A stretch of DNA of 64,000 bases from Firm-04 sp045617625 (GCA_045617625.1 JAZLJA010000040.1:1-64000); one strand, 5' to 3'. Counted from the first letter of the stretch, positions 33,355-43,577 are shown. Numbers and translations: made by a program. Notes: generated from the letters alone by a model not told the origin.

Positions 33355-35163
33355 TCAGGTCGCCTGACCTGCAAACTGTGTCATATAGAGATCATAGTAC
33401 TTGCCTTTCTTGGCAAGCAGTTCGGTGTGGTTGCCGCTTTCCACGATCCTTCCCTGATCCATGACGATGATCTGGTCGGCATCCTGAATTGTGGAGAGAC
33501 GGTGTGCGATGATCAGGCTTGTGCGGTCTTTCATCAGCTTGTTCATCGCGTTCTGAATGTTCAGCTCTGTACGGGTATCGACATTGGAGGTTGCCTCATC
33601 AAGAATGAGGATCTGGGGATAGGAGAGGAATGCTCTGCCGATGGCGATGAGCTGCTGTTCGCCCTGTGAAAGGCTGACGCTTGTCTGCGAGAGCATGGTG
33701 TCATACTGTTCGGGCAGTTTTTTGATGACCTTGTCGCAGTAGCTGAATTCGGCAGCGCGGTCAAGTTCTTCCTGTGTGGGGTTTCCGACTGCGTAGGCGA
33801 GGTTGCCGCGGATAGTGTCGGAAAACAGTTTGGTATCCTGCAGCACGATGCCGACGCTGTCGCGCAGACTGGTGAGGGAGATGTCGCAGATGTTTTGTCC
33901 GTCAAGCAGAATTTCGCCGCTGTCGATGTTGTAAAAGCGCATGAGCAGATTGATGATAGTGGTTTTGCCGCTGCCCGTAGAACCGACCAAAGCGATTTTC
34001 TTTCCGGATTCGATCTTCAGCGAAAAGTCAGAGATCACGCGCTTTTCAGGCACATACGAGAAGTTGACGTTTTTGAATTCGATGATGCCTTTCACCTTTT
34101 CGACTTCGATGGCTTTGCCGCTGAAATCTTCCGATTCCGCATCGAGGATGGAGAACACGCGCTCAGCACCTGCAATGGCAGTCTGAATTTCGCCGTAGAG
34201 CTGAGAAAGCTCATTGATGGGGCGTGAGAACTGCTTGGAGTAGATGATGAAAGCCGAAATGACACCGACGGTGATATAACCTTTCAATGCAAAATATGCG
34301 CCAAACACGGATACAATGACAAACGAAATGTTGCTGAGCATATTCATGACAGGTCCCATGCAGTTACTGATGCTTTTTGCAATGATGCCCGTGAATGTGA
34401 GGTTATCTGCTGTTTTTGTGAAGGTGCTGATGACGGCATCCTGCTGATTGTAAGCGGCGATGGTCTTGTAATTTGTGACCATTTCTTCCACCGTGCCGTT
34501 GAGTTCACCGAGGAGTGTCTGCTGTTTGACGTAATATTTCCGCATACGCTTGGTGATGAAGCTTGTAAACAGCACCGTGAGGAAAATCGTGGAGCAGGAA
34601 AGCAGACCGAGCGGAATGCTGTAATAGAGCATCATGATGAAGGTGCCGATGAGTGTCAGAACGCCGGAAAACAGCGAACTCAGCGAGGAGGAAATGATGC
34701 TTGAAATGTTCTCGACATCGTTGGTCATGCGGCTGATGAGATCGCCGTGTGAGTGGGAGTCGAGGTAAGAGATCGGGAGATGAACGATTTTGTCGAACAG
34801 GGTTTTGCGCAGTTTGCTGACGATTCTCTGGCTGAGGGAAGCACTCAGATAGCCCTGCACGAGTGTTGCGGCACCGTGGATCAGATAGGTCACCAGCATA
34901 AGGATCAGAAAATGGGGGAGTCTGCGGAAATTGCCTGTCACGATCTGGTCAATGGCGGAACTCTGGAAACTTGGTGCGATCACCGAAGCAATGACGCAGA
35001 TCAGCACCACTGCGCCCATGAGGATCACAAACCGCATTTCCGATTTGAAAAAGGCGAGCAGTCGTTTGAGCGTTGCCCCGAAGTTTTCGGCTTTTTCGAT
35101 GGGTTTTCCCATATTGCCGCGGTTTCTGCCGAAGCTTGGTGTTTTTGCGGGTGTATCAGCCAT
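33355..35163 (-). CDS. ABC exporter half-transporter (second of pair 1)
   Basis: 602 residues; start 35163 with GAGGG 8 bases upstream, overlapping the stop of the preceding exporter gene by 8 bases. An N-terminal six-helix membrane domain (about 35-320) precedes an ATPase domain with Walker A GSTGSGKTT, signature VSLSQGEQQ, Walker B LILDEATS and switch IAHRLST. The signature is LSQGE rather than LSGGQ, so this subunit may differ in its ATP site. It pairs with the upstream subunit as a heterodimeric multidrug or peptide exporter. Substrate unknown. Confidence 0.87.
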   Translation of the reverse strand: MADTPAKTPSFGRNRGNMGKPIEKAENFGATLKRLLAFFKSEMRFVILMGAVVLICVIASVIAPSFQSSAIDQIVTGNFRRLPHFLILMLVTYLIHGAATLVQGYLSASLSQRIVSKLRKTLFDKIVHLPISYLDSHSHGDLISRMTNDVENISSIISSSLSSLFSGVLTLIGTFIMMLYYSIPLGLLSCSTIFLTVLFTSFITKRMRKYYVKQQTLLGELNGTVEEMVTNYKTIAAYNQQDAVISTFTKTADNLTFTGIIAKSISNCMGPVMNMLSNISFVIVSVFGAYFALKGYITVGVISAFIIYSKQFSRPINELSQLYGEIQTAIAGAERVFSILDAESEDFSGKAIEVEKVKGIIEFKNVNFSYVPEKRVISDFSLKIESGKKIALVGSTGSGKTTIINLLMRFYNIDSGEILLDGQNICDISLTSLRDSVGIVLQDTKLFSDTIRGNLAYAVGNPTQEELDRAAEFSYCDKVIKKLPEQYDTMLSQTSVSLSQGEQQLIAIGRAFLSYPQILILDEATSNVDTRTELNIQNAMNKLMKDRTSLIIAHRLSTIQDADQIIVMDQGRIVESGNHTELLAKKGKYYDLYMTQFAGQAT

Positions 35164-36910
35164 TCTGCTCACCCTCTTTCTTCATCTGTGATGCGTAGAT
35201 ATCCTGATAGACTTTGCAGGATTTCAGAAGATTATCGTGTTTGTCGCAGGCGATGACTGTGCCGTTTTCCAGCACAGCGATGCGGTCGGCATTCTGCACC
35301 GAGGAGATTCTCTGCGCGATGATGATTTTGGTCATGTCCTGATATTGTGTGCGCAGAGCGTTCTGGAGATCGGCTTCGGTTTTGAAGTCCAGAGCCGAGG
35401 TCGAGTCGTCGAGAATAAGGATCTCGGCTTTTTTGAGCAGTCCGCGGCTGATGGCGATACGCTGCCGCTGTCCGCCCGAAAGGCTCATGCCCGATTCTGC
35501 AACGGGTGTATCATACTGCTGCGGCTGCTGCATGATGAAATCATCCGCCTGTGCGGCGCGGGCAGCTTCTTTCACTTCATCCTCAGTGGCGTCTTTCTTG
35601 CCAAGCAGAATGTTTTCGCGGATCGTGGTGCTGAAAAGTTCGCTTTTTTGCAGCACGATCGAGATTTTGTCGCGCAGTTCATTCAGTTTGTAGTCCTTGA
35701 CATTGACGCCGTCCACAGTGACCGTTCCTGCCGTGACATCGTAGAAACGCGGGATCAGGTGAATGAGCGAGCTTTTGCCGCAGCCTGTTTCGCCGATGAC
35801 TGCGAGCGTTTCGCCCTTGCCGACATGCAGCGAAATATCGTGCAGAATGTTGACGCCCGATTCGGGATATCCGAAACTGACGCCGTCAAAGGTCACGGTG
35901 CCGAACTCTCCGCTGGCGGCTGCGCCATTGCCGTCTGCGATGGGGCTTTCGCTTTCAAGGATTTCTTTCAGACGTTTCGTGGAGGTGATGCCGCGTGTGA
36001 CATTCTGGAAAATCATGGCGAGCATCATCATGCCGTTGAGAATCTGCGAGAGATAGGTGACAGCTGCCATGACCGTACCGGGTGCAGCGGAACCATCCTG
36101 CACGCGCAGAGAACCGATGAGAATGACAGCGATCGTGGCGAGGTTCAGGACAATGTTCATGACCGGACGCATATACGACATGAGGATCAGCACACGGAAC
36201 TGCGTATCGACCAGATCATCATTGCTTTTTGCAAAACGGGCATTTTCGCGGTTTTCCTGCACGAATGCCTTGACAACACGCGCTCCTGCGATATTCTCCT
36301 GAATGACGGTATTCATGGCATCAATGCGTGATTGCAGCAGCTGAAACAGCGGATTGGTTTTCCACAGCACAAATCCGATTTCCAGCAGGATCAGGGGCAG
36401 TGCAATGGCGATGACAATGCCGAAATCAGCGGCGAGTGACACAAGCGCGATACTGCCTGCAATGAAAAACATGATGCATCGCACACAGCTTCGGATGATC
36501 TGTGCGACCATGGTTTCCATCTGGGTAACATCGTTTGTGGTACGGGTGATGAGCGAACCGACCGAGAAATCATCGGTTTGCGAGAACGAGAAGTGCATGA
36601 TGCGCTCAAATGCGGATTTGCGGATCTCATTGCCGAAATTCTGACTGCACAGATTGGCAAACACAGCACTCAGAATACCGCTGATGCCGCCGCCGATGAC
36701 AATGAGGATCATTTTGAGCCCCGTGCCTGTGACGATGCCCATGTCAGGGAGATTGTTGTTGTTCAGTCCGAGAATGCCGTTATCGACGATTTCAGCCATC
36801 ATGCGCGGCTGCACAAGATCCACATAGACCTCGAGCACCATGAAAACCGCAGCGAGCAGGGCGAAATGCCAATATTTGAGGAGATGCTTGCGTATCAAAA
36901 ACTGACACAT
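35156..36910 (-). CDS. ABC exporter half-transporter (first of pair 1)
   Basis: 584 residues from ATG 36910. AAAGAAAGG abuts that ATG, so a TTG four codons later or the ATG at 36952 cannot be excluded. The membrane domain (FALLAAVFMVLEVYVDLVQP onward) is followed by an ATPase with Walker A GETGCGKSS, signature MSLSGGQRQ, Walker B LILDDSTS (Asp in place of the catalytic Glu) and IAQRISS. The non-canonical Walker B beside an LSGGQ signature fits a heterodimer with one degenerate site. It lies 78 bases after the polysaccharide exporter genes on the same strand. Confidence 0.83.
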   Translation of the reverse strand: MCQFLIRKHLLKYWHFALLAAVFMVLEVYVDLVQPRMMAEIVDNGILGLNNNNLPDMGIVTGTGLKMILIVIGGGISGILSAVFANLCSQNFGNEIRKSAFERIMHFSFSQTDDFSVGSLITRTTNDVTQMETMVAQIIRSCVRCIMFFIAGSIALVSLAADFGIVIAIALPLILLEIGFVLWKTNPLFQLLQSRIDAMNTVIQENIAGARVVKAFVQENRENARFAKSNDDLVDTQFRVLILMSYMRPVMNIVLNLATIAVILIGSLRVQDGSAAPGTVMAAVTYLSQILNGMMMLAMIFQNVTRGITSTKRLKEILESESPIADGNGAAASGEFGTVTFDGVSFGYPESGVNILHDISLHVGKGETLAVIGETGCGKSSLIHLIPRFYDVTAGTVTVDGVNVKDYKLNELRDKISIVLQKSELFSTTIRENILLGKKDATEDEVKEAARAAQADDFIMQQPQQYDTPVAESGMSLSGGQRQRIAISRGLLKKAEILILDDSTSALDFKTEADLQNALRTQYQDMTKIIIAQRISSVQNADRIAVLENGTVIACDKHDNLLKSCKVYQDIYASQMKKEGEQNG

Positions 36911-36988
36911 CCTTTCTTTTTTGCGGAATTTTCCGCATAGATCTTCTGTCATGAAGCGTGGATGTCCTGAGCCATTTGAAGCAAGGGA

Positions 36989-37837
36989 TTACACAGTGTC
37001 CATGAATGTTTTTTCCACCTTGTGAAACAGCAGAATACCGAACGTGAGCACCAACAGAGTGAAAGCCGCCGACCAAAGCAGCCCCGCGGTACTGATCTGT
37101 CCCTGTCCCAGCATCATCATGCGGAACAGTTCCATCATCTGCGTGACGGGATTCCACATGAGAAGTGTGCGCATCCAGCCGTTTTTTGCCATGGAAAGGG
37201 GATAGACGACAGGTGTTGCATACATCCAGAGGGAAACACCGAATGTGACAACGATCGAGAGGTCACGGTATTTGGTGGTGAGGCTGCTGACGATGATGCC
37301 GCATCCGAGTGCCATTCCGCCCATAATCAGCAGCACAACAGGGAGCGCAGGCATCAGAGCCCAGTTGGGATGAATGGCACCCTTTGCAAGGTAATATCCC
37401 CAGAACAGAAGCACCATGAGCATCTGAATACAAAAGCTGAAAGCGGATGAGAGAATCACGGAGATCGGTTTGGTGAGCCGCGGGAAATACACTTTTCCGA
37501 ATACATTTGCGTTATCGCGGAACGTGTTGGCGGTTTTGTTGATACTTTGCGCAAAGAAGCTCCACAGCGCATTGCCGATCATATAGAAAAGGAGTTTTGG
37601 CGTGCCGTCAGTATCAAGGTTTGCGATGTTGCCGAACACTATGGTGTAGATCACGGTTGTGATGAACGGATTGAGCAGGATCCACGCAGGTCCGAGGATC
37701 GTCTGCTTATAGATCAGCGCGAAATCCTTTTTCACGAACATGAGGATCAGGTCACGGTATTGCCAGAGTTCCTTGAGATCCCATGAAAACCAATGGTGTT
37801 CTGCGGTGATGTGTGTGTGGCGGTATTCATGCTTCAT
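36989..37837 (-). CDS. ABC-2 polysaccharide exporter permease (Wzm/TagG type)
   Basis: 282 residues, GGAGGTG before the start. Six hydrophobic segments and the cytoplasmic N-terminal pattern (LWQYRDLILMFVKKDFALIYKQ, ILGPAWILLNP) are typical of ABC-2 permeases exporting undecaprenyl-linked teichoic acid or O-antigen-like glycans. It overlaps the end of the ATPase gene by 11 bases, forming a two-gene exporter. No glycosyltransferase genes are nearby, so the cargo polymer must be made elsewhere. Confidence 0.87.
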   Translation of the reverse strand: MKHEYRHTHITAEHHWFSWDLKELWQYRDLILMFVKKDFALIYKQTILGPAWILLNPFITTVIYTIVFGNIANLDTDGTPKLLFYMIGNALWSFFAQSINKTANTFRDNANVFGKVYFPRLTKPISVILSSAFSFCIQMLMVLLFWGYYLAKGAIHPNWALMPALPVVLLIMGGMALGCGIIVSSLTTKYRDLSIVVTFGVSLWMYATPVVYPLSMAKNGWMRTLLMWNPVTQMMELFRMMMLGQGQISTAGLLWSAAFTLLVLTFGILLFHKVEKTFMDTV

Positions 37838-39125
37838 CGTGCATCACCTCCAGTTCCGTGTCGGGCAGATGAACATAGCCCCAGTAAGGATTCCATCCGA
37901 TGAATGCCTGATTGCGGTTGGCAGGCTTGATCTCAAAGGAAAAGCCGTTCTCAATGGTATTGATATATTGATATGCCCCAAGCGTTCCGCTGTGAAACAC
38001 GATGATCTTCATAAGATACTGCCCGACGGAAAACGTATCGGTCGGGAGCTTCAGATGCAGTGTCATTTCGCGGTCGGCTTTTGCCGCAAACGGCGATGCC
38101 GTAAAGGATGTGCCGACGCAGACGCCGTCGCGTGCGACGCATTGAAAGCGAAAATGCAGCCCTTCCATATCTTTGGCAGAGACAATTTTCATGGTGATGC
38201 CGACAGGTTCTCCGGCGTCGTATTGGCAGTCGATGCGGTCAAGGTCAAGGCTGATGATGCGAAACAGCGCATTTTTTTTGCTGCGGTAGTCTTTGTTTTC
38301 AAAGGTGCGGTGGGCTTGGAGCGCATTGTCGCTGCCCATATAGCATTCGATTGCCTGTTCCGCATCGCCGTCAAAAATGATTTTTCCCTCATCCAGCACG
38401 ATGCAGCGTTCACAAAGCTGACGGATCGTTGCCATGTTGTGTGAGACATACAGCACAGTGCGGCCCTCGATGCGGGCAGCATCCTTCATCTTGTCGAGAC
38501 ATTTTTTCTGAAATGCAATGTCTCCGACTGCCAGCACTTCATCCATGATGATGATTTCGCTTTCGAGGTGTGCTGCGACCGAAAATGCAAGCTTGACATA
38601 CATTCCCGAAGAATAGCGTTTCACAGGTGTGTCGATGAATTCGCTGACCTCCGAAAACGCGATGATGTCATCCATTTTCGCGTCGATCTCGGCTTTGCTC
38701 ATGCCGAGGATCGCGCCGTTCATATAGATATTTTCTCTGCCCGTCATTTCCCTGTGAAATCCTGTTCCGACTTCAAGCATGGAGGAAATTCTGCCGTAGA
38801 TGTCGATTTCGCCCTCTGTGGGGGCAGTCACGCGGGATAGAATTTTGAGCAGGGTGGATTTTCCCGCACCGTTTTTGCCGATGATTCCGACAGTTTCTCC
38901 TTGTGAAATGGTGAGGTCAATGCCGTTCAGGGCGAGAAAGGTCTCGCCTGAAATGCGTGCAGCGGAGCCGATTTTGGAGTTCGGATCTTCTTTGCCGCAT
39001 TTTTTCGCCCACCACGAGGCGAGATCGCCGCGCAGCGTGCCGCCGCCGATCTGTCCGAGACGGTATTGTTTTTTCAGCCCCTTGATTTGAATGGCATACG
39101 GCGGGGCGTGTGTTTGCAAATCCAA
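37827..39125 (-). CDS. Polysaccharide exporter ATPase (Wzt/TagH type) with C-terminal substrate domain
   Basis: 432 residues. A TTG start at 39125 is supported by AAGGAG 8 bases upstream. The ATPase domain (about 10-270) has Walker A IIGKNGAGKST, signature KRYSSGMYVKLAF and Walker B IIIMDEVLAVGD. The C-terminal beta-rich domain (about 285-420) matches the Wzt-type carbohydrate-recognition extension that selects capped polymer chains. The permease gene follows directly. Confidence 0.87.
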   Translation of the reverse strand: MDLQTHAPPYAIQIKGLKKQYRLGQIGGGTLRGDLASWWAKKCGKEDPNSKIGSAARISGETFLALNGIDLTISQGETVGIIGKNGAGKSTLLKILSRVTAPTEGEIDIYGRISSMLEVGTGFHREMTGRENIYMNGAILGMSKAEIDAKMDDIIAFSEVSEFIDTPVKRYSSGMYVKLAFSVAAHLESEIIIMDEVLAVGDIAFQKKCLDKMKDAARIEGRTVLYVSHNMATIRQLCERCIVLDEGKIIFDGDAEQAIECYMGSDNALQAHRTFENKDYRSKKNALFRIISLDLDRIDCQYDAGEPVGITMKIVSAKDMEGLHFRFQCVARDGVCVGTSFTASPFAAKADREMTLHLKLPTDTFSVGQYLMKIIVFHSGTLGAYQYINTIENGFSFEIKPANRNQAFIGWNPYWGYVHLPDTELEVMHDEA

Positions 39126-39186
39126 TCTGTCAGCTCCTTTCCGAATCGGCTGTGCAGAACAGCTTTTCTATCAGTCATACTATATT

Positions 39187-39215
39187 ATTATACCATACCA
39201 ATTTGCATTTTGCAA
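39187..39215 (-). promoter_or_regulatory. Promoter of the polysaccharide exporter operon
   Basis: Minus strand: TTGCAA (39210-39215), a 17-base spacer, TATAAT (39187-39192). Confidence 0.8.
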
Positions 39216-39282
39216 GAGAAAAGTGCGAATCAGCATATGAATTTGTGATTTTGACACAACGGATAAGCAAACATAAAGCAAA

Positions 39283-39310
39283 GCGGACGACCTTCCGATC
39301 GGTCGTCCGC
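39283..39310 (-). terminator. Terminator of the MarR-ABC operon
   Basis: A 10-base perfect stem (39283-39292 with 39301-39310) is followed on the minus strand by TTTGCTTTATG. Confidence 0.6.
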
Positions 39311-39335
39311 AGGATGATTCATATGGGTTCAGCTC

Positions 39336-41126
39336 TCAGGCAATGACAAACTGACTGTTGTAGAGTTCGGCGTAGAATCCGTTTTGCGCAAGGAGTTCTT
39401 CGTGGTTGCCCTGTTCGATGATGTCGCCGTCTTTCATCACAAGAATGATGTCGGCATTTTTGATGGTGGAAAGGCGGTGTGCGATCACGAAGGAGGTTCT
39501 GCCCTTTGTCAGGGCGTCCATCGCCTGCTGAATCACAAGTTCCGTGCGTGTATCGACGGATGAGGTTGCCTCGTCGAGAATCAGCAGGGGAGAATCTTTG
39601 AGCATGGCGCGGGCAATCGTGAACTGCTGTTTTTGCCCCTCTGAGAGATTGAGCGCATCACTCAGCATGGTGTCGTAGCCGTCGGGCAGAGTCTCAATGA
39701 AGTGCTTGAGACCCACGGCACTGCAAGCTTTGTCGAGTGCTTCATTCGTGAGGTCTTTCGTGTTGTAAACGAGGTTTTCGCGGATCGTGCCGTCAAACAG
39801 CCATGTGTCCTGTAAAATCATGTCAAACAGGTCATGGACGCTTTCCCGTTTCATATCTTTGGTGGAAATGCCGTCGATGAGGATATCGCCGCTTTCGAGG
39901 TCATAGAAACGCATCAGCAGGTTGACCATCGTGGTCTTGCCTGCACCTGTCGGTCCGACAATCGCGACTTTCTGCCCGGCTTTGAGATTTGCGGAAAAAT
40001 CGTGGATGATGGTTTTTTCAGGCAGATAGCCGAATCTGACATTTCTGAATTCCACATCGCCGCGCACATTTTGCAGCACAGTGGTTTTCGCTGATTCATC
40101 CGGCATTTCCTCAGCTTCCAGAATCTCAAACACACGTTTTGAGGCTGCGGAAGCCTGCTGAATCTGCGTCATGGATTGTGCAAAGGTGGTCAGCGGCTGT
40201 GAAAACTGTTTTGCGTAGATGACGAATGCGGTGATGGTACCGAGTGTGACAGCCGTGCTGCCGTTGACAATAAACGCCACACCGATAATGAAGATCAGAG
40301 CATAAGCGAGATTGCCCACAAAGGTCATGATCGGGTGCATCATGCCCGAGAGAAACTGTGATTTCCAGTTGCTGTCGTAGAGACGTTCGTTGATCTCGCA
40401 GAATTTCTCGGTTTCACGCTCTTTTGAGCCGAATGCACGCACGATGTTATGGTTCGTGTAAATTTCCTCAATGTGACCATTCATTTTGCCGAGGTCTGTC
40501 TGCTTGCGGTTGAAGTATTTCTGGGATTTGCCGAGGATCAGTGCCATGAATACGAAACCGAGCAGGGAGGAGATGATCGTCACCAGCGAGAGGAGCCAGT
40601 TTGTCTGGAACATTTTGATGATGACGCCGACAAACAGTGCAAGAGAACTTATCAGGTTTGCGCTGCTGCTGGAAAGCGTCTGGCTGATGGTGTCAACATC
40701 GTTGGTGATGCGGGAGAGAATATCGCCTTTTGTGGTGGAATCGAAGAAACGCAGGGGGAGGCGGTTGATTTTCTCGTCGATGTCTCTGCGCAGCCGCTGT
40801 GAGGTGTACTGGGTGACGGTCGCGGTGATGAACTGCTGTCCATAGCTGAGAACTGCGCCTGCCGCATAAATGCAGAGCAGGGTGAAGCAGATTTTCTTGA
40901 CGGCGTCGATATCCACACCTGTGATGATGCCCTCAACGATCTTGTTCATCAGGTCGCTGATTTTTTCAGGTCCGATGATGGTGGCGATCGAGCCGCCGAC
41001 TGCAAAGATCAGGGCAACGAGAATCGCAGGGAGATACCGTTTGCAGTAGATGACGATTTTGCGAATGGCACCGAAATCCGCTTTTTCGGGCGGTCCGGCT
41101 TGCATCATTCTGCCCATATGCGGCAT
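39336..41126 (-). CDS. ABC exporter half-transporter (second of pair 2)
   Basis: 596 residues, AAGGAG upstream; starts one base after the previous stop. The membrane domain (about 25-330) is followed by an ATPase with Walker A GPTGAGKTT, signature LNLSEGQKQ, Walker B LILDEATS and IAHRLST. It belongs to the MarR-controlled exporter pair. Such MarR-ABC-ABC operons usually export toxic compounds and are induced by them; the substrate is unknown. Confidence 0.87.
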   Translation of the reverse strand: MPHMGRMMQAGPPEKADFGAIRKIVIYCKRYLPAILVALIFAVGGSIATIIGPEKISDLMNKIVEGIITGVDIDAVKKICFTLLCIYAAGAVLSYGQQFITATVTQYTSQRLRRDIDEKINRLPLRFFDSTTKGDILSRITNDVDTISQTLSSSSANLISSLALFVGVIIKMFQTNWLLSLVTIISSLLGFVFMALILGKSQKYFNRKQTDLGKMNGHIEEIYTNHNIVRAFGSKERETEKFCEINERLYDSNWKSQFLSGMMHPIMTFVGNLAYALIFIIGVAFIVNGSTAVTLGTITAFVIYAKQFSQPLTTFAQSMTQIQQASAASKRVFEILEAEEMPDESAKTTVLQNVRGDVEFRNVRFGYLPEKTIIHDFSANLKAGQKVAIVGPTGAGKTTMVNLLMRFYDLESGDILIDGISTKDMKRESVHDLFDMILQDTWLFDGTIRENLVYNTKDLTNEALDKACSAVGLKHFIETLPDGYDTMLSDALNLSEGQKQQFTIARAMLKDSPLLILDEATSSVDTRTELVIQQAMDALTKGRTSFVIAHRLSTIKNADIILVMKDGDIIEQGNHEELLAQNGFYAELYNSQFVIA

Positions 41127-41127
41127 A

Positions 41128-42888
41128 TCAGTTCATCTCCTTTCCTGCAAGTTCTTCTTCTGAAAGCTGTGACAATGCGATCTCTTTGTAGATGGGGCAG
41201 TTTTTGAGGAGTTCCTCATGTTTGCCCATGCCTGTGATTTCGCCGTCGTGCAGCACGAGAATTTTGTCGGCGTTTTTGATGGTGCCGATGCGCTGCGCCA
41301 CGATAATGACCGTGGTATCGTCAAGCTGTGCTTTCAGCTCTTTGCGCACCAGCATATCGGTCTTATAGTCAAGTGCGGAGAAGGTGTCGTCAAAAATCAT
41401 GATCTCACTGTCCTTGAATACTGCACGGGCAATGGAAAGCCGCTGTTTCTGTCCGCCCGAGAAATTGGTGCCGCCCTGTGCAACCGATGCGTGGATTCCG
41501 TTTTCGAGCATTTCCACGAAGTCTGACTGTGAAATCTGAATGGCGCGTGAAATGCGTTCATCATCGTCAGAGATCTCCTCTTTGCATCCATAGGTGATGT
41601 TGGATTTGACATCGCCCATGAACAGTGTTGCTTTCTGGGGCGCGATGGATACCATTTTTTCAAGCTGTTCCTCAGGATAATCCTTGATGTTGATGCCGTC
41701 GATGAGAATTTCGCCTGCGGTGACGTCGTAGAAGCGCGGGATCAGGTTGATGAGCGTGGTTTTGCCTGTGCCTGTTGCGCCGATGATCGCGAAAGTCTCG
41801 CCCTGTTCGATCGTGAAGCTGATGTTTTTGAGGCAGGGCTTTCCGCTGTCCTGATAGGAGAACGAGACATCCTTGAATTCGATTCTGCCCTTTCCGACGG
41901 GTGCTGCTTTTTGTTCGGCATATTGGATGGAACTTTCTGTTTTCAGCACTTCTCCGATTCTTCGGATGGAGACCATCACACGCGGAAGCATGATGAAAAT
42001 GACCACCAGCATCATGAATGCCATGACCACCTGAAGCGCATACTGTGTGAATGCGGTCATGCTGCCGATGACTGCGGCGCGTTCGGGCACGGCAGCCTCG
42101 TTGATGAGATATGCACCGATCCAGTAGATGGCGAGGGTCAGACCGCTCATGCACATGGTCATCACGGGCATCATCAAGCCCATTGTGCGGCTGGTGAACA
42201 GGTGATTTTTCGTGATGCCGACGTTGACGCGCTCAAATTTTGCCTGCTGATACGCTTCGGCATTGAACGCACGCACCACACGCACACCCGAGAGATTTTC
42301 GCGTGCCGCGTCGTTGAGGTTATCGGTCAAAAGCTGAATCTGCTTGAATTTCGGATATACCACGGTGATGATCGCCACGATCGTCACGAGAATGATCGCA
42401 ACGCAGATCATCACGGCAGTTGTCCATTCGATGCTTGTGGATGAGATCTTGCAGATTGCCCAGATTGCCGTGACGGGTGCTTTTATCATGATCTGCAAAC
42501 CCATAGCGATCAGCATCTGAGTCTGCACAACGTCGTTTGTGGTTCGGGTGATCAGGCTGGGCGTGGAGAAACGGTTGATCTCATTATTGCCAAACTGCAT
42601 AATTTTGGTGAACAGCCGTTCACGCAGGGTCTTGGCGAAGTTTGCCGCAACCTGGGCGGCAAAAAAGCCGCAGACGATCGAGGCTGTCATGCTGCCGAAG
42701 GCGCACAGCAGCATCATGCCGCCGTTTTTCCAGACGTCAGCCATTTGAATGCTGCCGGCGGATACAGATTCCGTCAGCTTTTTGGTATAGTCCGGCATGG
42801 TGAGGTCAAGCCACACCTGCGTGACGACCAATGCCGCACAAATGAAGATATAGAGCCAGTCTTTTTTCTTGAGGTTCCGAAAAATCAT
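41128..42888 (-). CDS. ABC exporter half-transporter (first of pair 2)
   Basis: 586 residues; AAGGAG lies 12 bases before the ATG. The membrane domain is followed by an ATPase with Walker A GATGTGKTT, signature TNFSGGQKQ and Walker B MIFDDTFS (Asp for the catalytic Glu), then VAQRIGT. As in pair 1, the degenerate Walker B in one partner implies a functional heterodimer. It is preceded by the MarR regulator gene with a 57-base gap. Confidence 0.87.
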   Translation of the reverse strand: MIFRNLKKKDWLYIFICAALVVTQVWLDLTMPDYTKKLTESVSAGSIQMADVWKNGGMMLLCAFGSMTASIVCGFFAAQVAANFAKTLRERLFTKIMQFGNNEINRFSTPSLITRTTNDVVQTQMLIAMGLQIMIKAPVTAIWAICKISSTSIEWTTAVMICVAIILVTIVAIITVVYPKFKQIQLLTDNLNDAARENLSGVRVVRAFNAEAYQQAKFERVNVGITKNHLFTSRTMGLMMPVMTMCMSGLTLAIYWIGAYLINEAAVPERAAVIGSMTAFTQYALQVVMAFMMLVVIFIMLPRVMVSIRRIGEVLKTESSIQYAEQKAAPVGKGRIEFKDVSFSYQDSGKPCLKNISFTIEQGETFAIIGATGTGKTTLINLIPRFYDVTAGEILIDGINIKDYPEEQLEKMVSIAPQKATLFMGDVKSNITYGCKEEISDDDERISRAIQISQSDFVEMLENGIHASVAQGGTNFSGGQKQRLSIARAVFKDSEIMIFDDTFSALDYKTDMLVRKELKAQLDDTTVIIVAQRIGTIKNADKILVLHDGEITGMGKHEELLKNCPIYKEIALSQLSEEELAGKEMN

Positions 42889-42945
42889 GAACTGATAGAA
42901 CTCCTTTCAGATGGTAGATAGAGAACGGGGTTTGCAAATGCGGAA

Positions 42946-43389
42946 TCACTCCGAAAGTATGGCAGCAATTTTCTTTTCGTCGATCGCCGCCTTGATTTCT
43001 TCCGAGATCTTGATGAACTCCTCGAAGCGTTCTTCCCCGATTTGTTCGATGATGTAACCGAAGTATGCCATCATTTTTCGCTGCTTTTCGAGAATGATGC
43101 GTTTTCCTTCGGCAGAAAGGGTGATCATGGATCTGCGTGCATCAGATGGGTCACAGAGCTTGAGAATCCACCCGTTTTCGTGCATTTTGCGAAGCATCAC
43201 CGCCATGCGTGCCGTGCTGACCCTGACCGCATCACTGATCTCGCCGGCACTGACAGCCCTGCCCGATTCATTCAGAAACCGCAGGACACATCCGATGCCG
43301 GCATTGGTGGCATCCACTTCCTGCAAAAATTCTTTCGGGCGGCTTTGGATCATGCGCTGGATCAGTTCGGCAGTTCGTTCTTCGGTCAT
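42946..43389 (-). CDS. MarR-family regulator of the exporter pair
   Basis: 147 residues. Start 43389 is preferred (GAGGTG 7 bases upstream) over the frame extending to 43428, which would run through the operator. The winged helix has SAGEISDAVRVSTARMAVML as recognition region and SDARRSMITLSAEGKRII as wing. It is first gene of the operon and probably autoregulated through the palindrome at 43413-43425. Confidence 0.87.
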   Translation of the reverse strand: MTEERTAELIQRMIQSRPKEFLQEVDATNAGIGCVLRFLNESGRAVSAGEISDAVRVSTARMAVMLRKMHENGWILKLCDPSDARRSMITLSAEGKRIILEKQRKMMAYFGYIIEQIGEERFEEFIKISEEIKAAIDEKKIAAILSE

Positions 43390-43412
43390 ATTCTTCACCT
43401 CGCTTCCGTTGT

Positions 43413-43462
43413 CTAACTGCGTTAGCATTTTATATTATATCATCTCGCAAAATGTTTGTCAA
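43413..43462 (-). promoter_or_regulatory. Promoter of the MarR-ABC operon with palindromic operator
   Basis: Minus strand: TTGACA (43457-43462), a 17-base spacer, TATAAT (43434-43439). A perfect 13-base palindrome, CTAACTGCGTTAG (43413-43425), lies at the transcript start and fits a MarR dimer site. Confidence 0.8.
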
Positions 43463-43577
43463 TGAATGATTTGTCAGAAAACGGTACACCGAATCATCGG
43501 AAAATCATCGAAATCAAACAGGATTGTTTCCAAATCGGATGGAATTGTGCAGCATATTCTGCCAAACAAAATCAAGC

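Noticed and set aside
36476..36500. A further copy of the TGCATCGC repeat inside an ABC exporter gene
   Set aside because: Only eight or nine bases match and the palindrome is absent; chance within coding sequence.
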